Below are positions 9,317-15,327 of a DNA stretch of 15,327 nt, in pieces (the first letter of the stretch is position 1; every line of letters starts with the position of its first letter). The translations under genes and the position numbers were made by a program. This DNA comes from Pavlovales sp. CCMP2436 (taxonomy: Eukaryota; Haptophyta; Pavlovophyceae; Pavlovales), in assembly GCA_026770615.1 (NCBI GenBank), contig MU631308.1, positions 284,295-299,621 of the forward strand, in the 5' to 3' direction. The notes under the pieces were generated by a model. It did not search any database. It worked only from the letters and a program-made list of their open reading frames with translations, and was not told the DNA's origin.

Positions 9317-10710
9317 TTAATTGTCATAGCTTAGGAGTCCGTCAGAAATTGTTAATATTTTAACACACACCACATAAGCGTACATTGTAAGCGCGCTGTT
9401 GTTAGACGCGATATTTGCTTCGAAAAGGATACCGGACGAAGACGCTAAACTTGTGCCGTCTAAAATGATGTCTTGATTTTGGAATGCGTCGAGCCCGATG
9501 GCGACAGCGAAGGCACTTTCATCGTACTGTGCTTGAGTTACAGTGGAAGGATTGTTTGAAGCATTCAATACACGGAGGGCCTTGTACAATTCACTACGCA
9601 TCTCAACGGCGTTGGTCACACCGCATGATGGTACTCGATAGCCGCCATGCGCCACAAATATAAAGTCATGCCTGCTCTTGTGAAAGTAGTCGAAGATTTG
9701 TCAGTGGTTGCGGTTGATTTAGATAACGATGACAACACGATGATCACGGATTGCACCGATTGCGCGCGACATGGGATATTCCAAGAAATCGCGCCTGAAT
9801 TTGCATAGACAGTGCTTGTGTAGCATAGGACACCAGTAGCAGGGATAGGCATCACTCCGATTAAAATACCTTGTTCCACTGCAGAATCGAGGCGAATAAC
9901 CTTAGATTGAAGTTTTAATTATTTTATCAATTTGCGATTAATCCTAACCCAACTAAATACAGGGTTGAGTTGAATTTCGATTCTGATATCATCGTTAAGT
10001 AACAATAAAGCAATAGCCTTGCTGCACATTCCAGGTTCGAAGAGGCCGAGCATTGGAATAGCGACATCTATTGTTGAGTTTGCTGCAGACGCCATCGCCC
10101 TACCGTTTCGTGGAGTGGTTACTACACCGGCAGCTACACCGACAGCATCAGCGCATCCCATCGAGCTTAGTGAGGTGCCACGGTCTGATGTGGAGCATGT
10201 ATGATCAAGCAACATCTTGCCGTAAATATGCGCGTCTGTCACACTAGACACATGAGCAGACCCGAAATAGATATCGATCGATTAAACTGGAGAGTAACAA
10301 GAACCATCGAGAACGTAAGCAGAACCATCGAGAACGTTACCAGAACCATCGAGAACGTAACCAGAACCATCGAGAACGTAACCAGAACCATCGAGAACGT
10401 AACCAGAACCATCGAGAACGTAAGCAGAATCATCGAGAACGTAAGCAGAATCATCGAGAACGTAACCAGAACCATCGAGAACGTAAGCAGTTGTAGCTGT
10501 CACTGTCGAGCGATGAGTGTACTGGAAATAAGTATTGTTGGGATTAAAATATACGCCAGACGACCCGCTAGGAAGTTGGAAGATGATCCTACCACGACCG
10601 GAGTATGGGACTCCAGATGTCGGACTTAGTGTAATGCGAGTAGCTTCAGCCTTGCTTGCGGTCGGGATTTTCTTGTCAAATTCGAATGATTTAGGTAGGA
10701 CGCTGTCCAT
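9317..10710 (-). pseudogene. double jelly-roll major capsid protein, degraded
   Basis: One frame from ATG 10710 (SFEFDKKIPTAS) to about 9,650, then a shifted frame to TAA 9317-9319, total about 465 codons including a repeat expansion. Family-like signposts appear in order: GRGRIIFQLPSGSSG and NTYFQYTHR near the N-terminus; IDIYFGSAHV, then LLDHTCSTSDRGTSL in the middle; VIRLDSAVEQGIL and ISWNIPCRAQSVQS; FTRAGMTLYLW then YRVPSCGVTNAVEMRSEL at the frameshift; MYAYVVCVKI near the end. This matches the DJR capsid proteins of polinton-like viruses and virophages, which build the icosahedral shell. Breaks are TAA 10282-10284, TAA 9919-9921 and one frameshift near 9,655. The 21-bp repeats at 10,294-10,482 lie in frame in the first jelly roll. 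Codon use is less AT-rich than its neighbours. Confidence 0.75.
10294..10482 (-). repeat. nine 21-bp tandem repeats inside the capsid gene
   Basis: Nine consecutive 21-base units, each containing CCATCGAGAAC or CATCGAGAAC, with differences mainly at three positions. On the minus strand each unit encodes seven residues of the type YVLDGSG, alternating with SA and DS variants. Because 21 is divisible by three, the capsid frame is kept. The natural strand TAYVLDGSAY at the array edge seems to be the seed from which copies expanded. There are no spacers, so this is not a CRISPR array. Confidence 0.95.
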
Positions 10711-10761
10711 TGTTTTGTTTTATAATACAAGATAGTACAGAAAAAAAAATTAGGGCGAAAA

Positions 10762-11150
10762 TCATTTCTCAAATGATGATGAACTGAGTTTATCCATCAC
10801 AGCCTTTTTACCGACAGATTTGGCAACTTCTAAAGCTTCTTTTGGCATTTCATCGAGAAAGTCGCTCATTTTTTTCGCATGTGGTTTTCTTGAACCAAAA
10901 CCTTGCGCGCCTACCCCAGATTTCCAAAGTGCGACTTGATTGACGACGGTTTAAATCTGTACATTGTTTTATATACATGGCTTCGGATTTTTTTAAATTC
11001 TTCTTCTAAAATAATATATGCTTCGTCGGGTATCATCGGAAATTTTCTAACAAAATACGAAGCAGTGCCGTTATCGTAGTTTAGAACCTGAAACTCTTCT
11101 AATATTTCGTCTATACTTTTTTCAAGTAATGTTTTGCGTTAGATACACCA
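10762..11150 (-). pseudogene. small basic virion-type protein, frameshifted
   Basis: Two frames join into about 125 residues. From about 11,140 to 10,925: LLEKSIDEILEEFQVLNYDN, KFPMIPDEAYIILEEEF, then HVYKTMYRFKPSSIK. From about 10,935 to TGA 10764-10762: SGVGAQGFGSRKPHAKKMSD and KEALEVAKSVGKKAVMDKL. An acidic helical N-terminus is thus followed by a Gly/Arg/Lys-rich linker and a basic helix, as in small DNA-condensing or cementing virion proteins. That role is inference from composition and from its place directly upstream of the capsid gene (52 bases). No clear ATG lies in the first frame, so the N-terminus is uncertain. Confidence 0.5.
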
Positions 11151-11169
11151 TGATTATATTAAAATTATA

Positions 11170-11595
11170 TTATAATATCATCGACATAACACTTTTTTTT
11201 TTGATAAAGAGCTTTATTACTTTAATATTTTGTACGAATATTTGCTGGAGTGTCATACCATAATTAATTACTCGTACGTGTATATATACATCTTTATTAT
11301 CACTAATAGACCACAATCGTTGATGGATGATAAGATATTCGTCAAATAGTTCATTGATTTGATTTATAACAAGTAAACGTTTGTGTTCTTATTTTTTTTT
11401 TTTATCAATTGAATGGAGAGAGATATCTATTAGTTTTGATTGATCTAGTATAGTTTCTACTTACTTTTTAAACATAACCATATCTACGTCGTTCATTAAT
11501 TTTAAATACGTCGTAATAGTAAGTTGGTCTTGTAAAACTTTGATGTGAACATCTACGTTTGCTATTATATGGTTCTCTTTATCATCTCCAAGCAT
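11170..11595 (-). pseudogene. coiled-coil-like protein of 141 codons with two internal stops
   Basis: One frame runs from ATG 11595 (MLGDDKENHIIANVDVHIK) to TAA 11170-11172, broken by TAA after VMFKK and by TAA after a Lys run coded by a 12-T tract (plus strand, about 11,391-11,402). Both breaks sit in Lys/Glu/Gln-type helical context, as if CAA or AAA had mutated, and the reading resumes in the same frame (VETILDQSKLIDISLHS, then LLVINQINELFDEYLIIHQR). The Leu/Ile periodicity suggests a helical bundle or coiled coil. It precedes the basic protein and capsid genes in the same orientation. Function unknown. Confidence 0.45.
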
Positions 11596-11852
11596 CCAAT
11601 ATAATTAAGATTAGATTTTTATTTCACGAACATATCATTTTTTTTACGCATTTCCTTTTCTTCCCCTTTACTTCATATTAAATTTATATTATACTGATCT
11701 ATATAGGGCCAGTGCGGCGGTTCCGATAGAAAAACACCGGACTCCATACTGTTAAACAGGTCCAGGAATGGACTGTCTGGAAGGAATGACGTCCCCTTTT
11801 TAATTTTTAAAATAATTAAAAAAGTTTTAAGTTTTAAAAATTGGAGGGGTTG

Positions 11853-11977
11853 TTTGGCGGGAAATCGTACTCATTTGGCGGGAAGGGTTGGCGGGAATTT
11901 GGCGGGAAGGGTTGGCGGGAACCAGGGGGGCCTGGAGGGGCGCGGGGGGGCCGTTTGAAATCCGTTTCGCGCCAAAA
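11853..11977. promoter_or_regulatory. cluster of six E2F-like sites
   Basis: Five copies of TTGGCGGGAA lie at 11,853-11,864 (full TTTGGCGGGAAA), 11,874-11,884, 11,888-11,897, 11,898-11,908 and 11,912-11,921; a sixth, reversed-type site TTTCGCGCCAAAA lies at 11,965-11,977. These match the E2F/DP consensus TTTSSCGC and its complement, which controls S-phase genes in eukaryotes that keep E2F. The spacing is irregular (10-21 bases), so they are not simply one exact tandem repeat, although local duplication probably made the middle copies. Function is inferred from sequence match alone. Confidence 0.45.
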
Positions 11978-12156
11978 ACCCGTCATTTGCCCCTCAAAGG
12001 GTTTTTGGGCTAACTGGGTGCCCCGGGGCACACTGGGTTAATATTTGAATCCAGTTAGGAAAAGCCGCAAAATAGCTCGAGAGAGCTCAAGGCCTACCAG
12101 ATCTGGCGCGGGCCCGTAGCCCACTCGACGGCGGCGCGGCGCCTGCGAAGGGGCGA

Positions 12157-12255
12157 CAGGCGGGCATACGGAGCTAAGGACTAAGTCAAATTAGTTAATT
12201 TAATTCAGTAGATGGATAATTGTACTTAGTCAATCGGGGGCTGACGGCCCGCCTG
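12157..12255. repeat. nested inverted repeats downstream of the host-like exon
   Basis: An outer stem pairs CAGGCGGGC (12,157-12,165) with GCCCGCCTG (12,247-12,255). An inner stem pairs GACTAAGT (12,179-12,186) with ACTTAGTC (12,224-12,231), and pairing continues imperfectly into the AT-rich loop. On the minus strand this lies just 3' of the TAG at 12,311-12,313, so it could fold in the 3' end of that transcript, or mark the ends of a small inserted element. Confidence 0.5.
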
Positions 12256-12310
12256 CCTCGAACGCGCAAGGGCGCTGGGCGGCAAAAAAAAAGCCACATT
12301 GGCAGGCCCG

Positions 12311-12400
12311 CTACATGTCGAGATCGAACGAGTCGTCGCTGATAACCTCCGTGTCGAAGTTGAAGCTCGAGAACGGGACCACCGGCGGCAGGAACAGCGG
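12311..12400 (-). pseudogene. host-like terminal exon fragment
   Basis: Exactly 30 codons read from a possible splice acceptor (GCGCAG ending at 12,401) to TAG 12313-12311. The peptide begins PLFLPPVVPFSSF and ends in an acidic tail EVISDDSFDLDM. Third positions are strongly C/G, unlike the viral genes, and the stretch just 5' on the minus strand is pyrimidine-rich and AT-rich like an intron end. I read it as the last exon of a GC-rich host gene whose earlier exons are not in the window. No family is recognised. Confidence 0.35.
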
Positions 12401-12469
12401 CTGCGCGATATATACTTTTTAAACTTAATAAGAGAAATATATAGAAGAATAGAGGTAGGGTAGAAGTAA

Positions 12470-12573
12470 TTAATCGGTGCCAGCAGTGTCACCCAAAACC
12501 AAAGTATTTTCACAGAGAGAACTCCAAAATTATAAAAAGTTTGGTTTTGGGTGGCACTGCTGGCACCGATTAA
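12470..12573. repeat. 34-bp near-perfect inverted repeat with 36-base loop
   Basis: The arm at 12,470-12,503 (beginning TTAATCGGTGCCAGCAG) is matched by its reverse complement at 12,540-12,573 with a single mismatch (A/G). The loop is 36 bases and AT-rich. Such long conserved arms in a degraded region suggest a hairpin of recent origin: a foldback or miniature transposon, a replication or termination structure, or joined terminal repeats. It separates the GC-rich island from the helicase gene. Confidence 0.9.
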
Positions 12574-12630
12574 CTATACTTACGATTCGCCAACATTTTG
12601 TTAACGCGTTTCTTATTAGTTAAACGAGAT

Positions 12631-12832
12631 AAGGGGGTTGTGAAATAATAAGGAGGTTAAAATACAACCCCCTTCCTTCTTTTTTCATTTTTATCGTTCA
12701 GTTCTCTTTTTTATACGTTAACATTATAGTTTTAAGGGGGTAAAGGGGGCAAGGAGATTAAAATGAATTAATAATAATAAATAACAAAAATAACAAAAAT
12801 AATAAGATACTTCTTTAGAATCAACCCCCTTA
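12631..12832. repeat. two hairpins built from AAGGGGGT motifs at the helicase 3' end
   Basis: AAGGGGGTTGT (12,631-12,641) pairs perfectly with ACAACCCCCTT (12,664-12,674). TAAGGGGGT (12,733-12,741) pairs with ACCCCCTTA (12,824-12,832), which includes the helicase stop codon. The stretch between holds A/T-rich low complexity with repeated AATAACAAAA. It contains no gene and may act in transcript 3'-end formation or be a remnant of a terminal structure. Confidence 0.6.
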
Positions 12833-14402
12833 CTCCTTACCCTCTTCGTCTAAATCATAAATAGTTACAGATTTCTTCTTAAGTTCTACACCGTTCAGGT
12901 TTGTGTAAAATTGTTGTAACGCTTGAACATAGAATGTATTTATCCCATTGTTAGAGTCTCTTCTGATACATTTAGCGTCGTTTTTGTTTATTTGCTTTTT
13001 TGCGAGTAATGATAACTTTTGACCGAACTTAATTGAGTTGTACTCGAATGTGATCTTATTTGTTGTAAGCCAATCGTTTCAAATTTTGGATAGTTCTTTG
13101 TTCGTAAGTTTAAATGGATATTTTGTTAATTTAGTGCTTACAAGTTCCTCGATGAAGTTAAGCATCTTATCACGATTTTGACGTTTAACTTCGTTTGATA
13201 CTTCTGTAATAGGTTTATCAATTTTAAAATTAGCAGATGGTATTACAATATCTATATCAAACTTCATAAGCCCATCATGAATTTGTTTAAGTGCTACATT
13301 ATTTGTAGCAAATATCGTCATTGAAATTCTTTAAACAAAATGCATTTCCTTGGTAATAGTTTGTTCTTTCAATTTGAAATAATATCCAGTGAATTTCGTT
13401 AGTTAATTTTACTCCGTTCATGTTATTTGTAGTGATATCATAATCAAATCTGTTATCTATACTATATTCATCAATTCCTTTCGGATTAATCAATAGTTTT
13501 TTCGCAGTAATTCTATTTTTAAGAATTTCACAATTATTGATTTTTGTGGACCCAGAAGCCTCGTTAGCAACAGTAAGCAATTTCTCATTTTCGCTTTAGA
13601 ATGTGCCGCACATAATTTGTTAGAATCTTCCAATTCTACACAGTACTTACCCAGAATGTTTGTAATTGGGGTAAGCATCATATTCTTTCCATCACCTTCT
13701 GAACCGTATATAATAAGACATACTTCTGTGCGAATCGCCGGCGTTTGAAATCGTGACGCATATCTTGCTAGTATATAGTATATAATTCAGAACAGTCAGA
13801 CGCCAGCTTGAATCCCTATTAGTAATATAATTAGCAACATCGTCGTTTTTTACCAGATTGTGAATGTAGGTACAATACTCTTCAAAATAATCCCTTGGTT
13901 ATTATTAAGATCATAATCTCTCTTCATTCAAATCGGTACATATTTACTAATTTTGTAATCAACCCATGTATTATATTCATTTGCCTTTGTGATTAATGGC
14001 GGTTGATTAAATACAATTTTATCATAACAACTAATGTCTTTGTCTTTCAGCCAGAAATTTATAAATTCTTTATCTTCACATACATCAACATCCTTCTTAA
14101 CAACCTTAACGGTGCAATGGATATGTTCATGGCTAAGTTTACAGTTTTTTATAGATGAGGTCACATTCTCATCATCAGTATCTGTGTATACTATTATCGG
14201 TGGATGCAATATTTTACGATGATTTTTTCGCATTCTTGTTTAGTTTGATAGTATGTTTAAGTGTGAATACTACTGTAATAATCTGGATCATCTTCATTTA
14301 GACATTTATATAGGTATTTCCATCCTAAAGTCTTTTCAAATTTGGTATTATATGCCCTTTCAAAAATGGTATCAACGTTATTTTCATTGTATTTCTTAGA
14401 TT
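12830..14402 (-). pseudogene. D5-like superfamily 3 helicase (primase-helicase C-terminal part), frame-broken
   Basis: Frames join into about 520 residues ending at TAA 12832-12830. In order: an N-terminal region (TKFEKTLGWKYLYKCLNEDD, about 14,330); a D5_N-like stretch (FWLKDKDISCYDKIVFN, then YNTWVDYKI); EEYCTYIHNLVKNDDVANYI and SSWRLTVLNYIL (about 13,890-13,770); Walker A GSEGDGKN (13,705-13,682) after CLIIY; Walker B/B' region LLLT-VANEASGSTKIN (about 13,590-13,550); KNRITAKKLLINPKGIDEY; the sensor TTNNMNG (about 13,434-13,412); then LMKFDIDIVIPSANF. SF3 helicases unwind viral DNA at replication forks. Breaks: TGA 13928 and 13079, a TAA after IHT near 14,250, and frameshifts near 14,225, 13,925, 13,770, 13,585 and 13,325. 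No polymerase is visible beside it; a primase active site is not identifiable. Confidence 0.88.
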
Positions 14403-14407
14403 TTATC

Positions 14408-14474
14408 GAAAACTGATGTACCAAATTGGAACATATACCAATTTGAAAACTGATGTACCAATTTAGAACATATA
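14408..14474. repeat. 30-bp direct repeat (period 37) at the viral/host junction
   Basis: Two copies starting GAAAACTGATGTACCAA lie at 14,408-14,437 and 14,445-14,474 with two mismatches; the 7-base spacer resembles the variable AATTTGG part. They sit exactly between the start of the helicase coding pattern and the GC-rich host exon at 14,492. They may be part of the helicase promoter, an element end, or duplicated target sequence. Confidence 0.8.
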
Positions 14475-14491
14475 CATATATGATGGTTCAC

Positions 14492-14692
14492 CTCGTCCAT
14501 GGACCAGCAGTAGCCCTGGCAACCCTGCGCAATGAGCCACACGCAGTAGGACTTGGGATTTGCGTACTGTTTTTCGTAGTAGAGGCGGCAGCCGTGCTGG
14601 CCGACTGCGTCGTTGACTTGCGGAGCAGGGCAGGAGGCGTTCGCGTTGGTAGGATCGGTCCAATGCGTGTGTGAGGTTGGGGTTAGGGACAT
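14492..14692 (-). CDS. first exon of a Cys-rich host protein, truncated by the element
   Basis: A GC-rich frame of exactly 67 codons from ATG 14692 (context ACCACCATG, a good eukaryotic start) to a possible splice donor GAG|GTGAAC at 14,492/14,491. The peptide starts MSLTPTSHTHWTDPTNANAS and then becomes Cys-rich (SCPAP, HGCRLYY, SYCVWLIAQGCQGYCWS), a spacing typical of disulfide-bonded domains. No signal peptide is evident at this start, so an upstream exon could exist. Beyond the donor the AT-rich viral block begins at once and no continuing exon is seen within the window, so the element occupies either its intron or the place of its 3' part. Family not recognised. Confidence 0.5.
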
Positions 14693-14837
14693 GGTGGTTG
14701 CTTTAGATAGGATGAAGGGCAGGGATGGAGGGAGGGGGAGCATTAGGGCGAGGGATTGGAATAAGGGGACGCGCCGCGGGGTAAGAAAGAAATGAGCGCG
14801 GATGAGCGACAGAGTAAATTTGATTTTGTTCGTTCAC

Positions 14838-15103
14838 CTTGTTGGAGAGTACGGTTTGTAGCCAAAGCCAGAGGCAGCCACCGGGAGCGTCGGCTTGCCC
14901 GGACTGCACACTGACTTGAAGTCGTTAGTCGAGGGGGGGGCAGCGTAGTTGATCGTGATGCTGTTGGAGAAGCCCTCAACGTGTGACTGATCGACCCGCA
15001 CCTGCGTTACGTAACAGGTGTCACAACAGAGGTACATACGAGTTACGTTAGAATTCCACCACTTGCTAGACGCATCGGCATACCACGCTAGACAGAACAA
15101 CAT
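14838..15103 (-). CDS. GC-rich host exon, Cys-containing protein
   Basis: An open frame from ATG 15103 reads MLFCLAWYADASSKWW and then RMYLCCDTCYVTQV, followed by a non-repetitive part (HVEGFSNSITINYAAPP, then VCSPGKPTLPVAASGFGYK). It runs to TGA at 14,834-14,836, or to a possible donor AAG|GTGAAC at 14,838/14,837, which has the same GTGAAC as the neighbouring exon. Joining the two exons with visible AG acceptors does not keep the phase, so they may be separate genes or need an exon I cannot see. The hydrophobic, aromatic N-terminus could be part of a signal or membrane segment. Product unknown. Confidence 0.35.
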
Positions 15104-15327
15104 TCAGACGATGGCGAAAGGCACCACTCGAGCGCACATACTGCGTTCAGGGGGTAGGAGGGGCGCTGAAAAAAAATCGTCACTGCGCGCCCATAGCGGG
15201 CGAAAATGTGAATACATCATAAGACTCACCCTGCGGCTCGGGTAGGAGGCCGAGGGGGGGGGGGGTCAAATTGAGACTGCTTCTGGGGGGGGGGGGCGAT
15301 GACTGGTACCAACACGGGGGGGGGGGG
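15104..15327. other. low-complexity window end with three 12-G tracts
   Basis: No gene is supported here. Runs of exactly twelve G lie at 15,254-15,265, 15,285-15,296 and 15,316-15,327, the last being the window end. On the minus strand these are C-tracts upstream of the host exons and could belong to a promoter, or mark a sequencing/assembly limit. Confidence 0.6.

Larger units (their letters stand above)
11700..12420. other. GC-rich island inside the viral block
   Basis: Between the coiled-coil gene and the helicase, composition switches to GC-rich and the sequence stops resembling viral coding DNA. It holds, in order, a unique stretch (11,700-11,800), an AT-rich inverted patch (11,805-11,840), a cluster of GGCGGG boxes, G-rich low complexity (11,926-11,950), a 14-bp palindrome GTGCCCCGGGGCAC near 12,018-12,031, nested inverted repeats (12,157-12,255) and a host-like exon end (12,311-12,400). 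It could be a second insertion, a captured host segment or an assembly join. No long frame in it is convincing. Confidence 0.5.

Noticed and set aside
10294..10482. CRISPR-like array
   Set aside because: Units are contiguous 21-bp copies without unique spacers and lie in frame within a gene.
10201..10629. Plus-strand open frame with repeated TRTIENV units
   Set aside because: It is the complement of the 21-bp repeats in the capsid gene; the minus strand has capsid sequence on both sides.
11834..12031. Pro-rich minus-strand frame with PFPPN repeats
   Set aside because: It only translates the GGCGGGAA boxes and G-rich low complexity; no sign of selection for protein.
12226..12513. Minus-strand frame with Ser/Arg-rich sequence
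   Set aside because: It crosses the inverted repeat and island, and its Arg/Ser-rich part is the wrong frame of the better exon at 12,311-12,400.
1600..14480. Polymerase B, integrase, protease or tRNA genes
   Set aside because: I looked for their motifs on both strands and saw none that hold up.
14675..14690. Telomere-like GGTTAGGG
   Set aside because: Single copy only, in the 5' leader of the host exon; no array.

Overview
The window looks like eukaryotic nuclear DNA, probably from a fungus or protist with a GC-rich genome; I cannot name the species. An AT-rich block (about 1,600-14,480) lies between two GC-rich flanks. Read by frame and motif, the block is a decayed integrated DNA virus of the polinton-like/virophage type (Preplasmiviricota-like). 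It carries the module expected of that group: an SF3 (D5-like) helicase, a double jelly-roll major capsid protein, an A32/FtsK-like packaging ATPase and a penton-like minor capsid protein. Accessory genes are a class-3 lipase and a very long LamG-containing fibre/adhesin. I found no family-B polymerase, retroviral-type integrase, tyrosine recombinase or adenain-like protease, so the mode of replication and integration is unknown.

Layout. 1-1,403: GC-rich degenerate repeat genes on the plus strand (84-bp Ala-rich repeats, then an Ala-Pro-Asp-rich piece). 1,404-1,699: transition. 1,700-2,281: one uninterrupted minus-strand gene. 2,372-6,060: fibre gene broken by many frameshifts and stops. 6,061-6,180: AT-rich divergent spacer. 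6,181-6,773: lipase, the only plus-strand viral gene. 6,770-7,672: penton, converging on the lipase with overlapping stop codons and interrupted by a palindromic repeat array. 7,678-8,577: unknown gene X. 8,580-9,289: packaging ATPase. 9,317-10,710: major capsid protein with an in-frame 21-bp repeat expansion. 10,762-11,595: two small genes (a basic protein and a coiled-coil-like protein). 11,700-12,420: a GC-rich island inside the viral block, with a cluster of E2F-like sites and what looks like the last exon of a host gene. 12,470-12,832: inverted repeats. 12,830-14,402: SF3 helicase. 14,408-14,474: a direct repeat at the viral/host junction. 14,492-15,103: host exons on the minus strand, the first of which runs straight into the element. 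15,104-15,327: low-complexity sequence with three 12-G tracts.

Together the viral genes form one mostly minus-strand block: replication (helicase), then small virion proteins, capsid, packaging ATPase, gene X, penton, fibre. Almost every gene keeps its conserved motifs but is split by indels and in-frame stops, so the element is either a fossil or, less likely, a poorly polished assembly. In the flanking repeats, copies that differ only by CGA to TGA suggest C-to-T decay. No gene is certified by database search; all assignments come from motifs, order and fold-like patterns read by eye.
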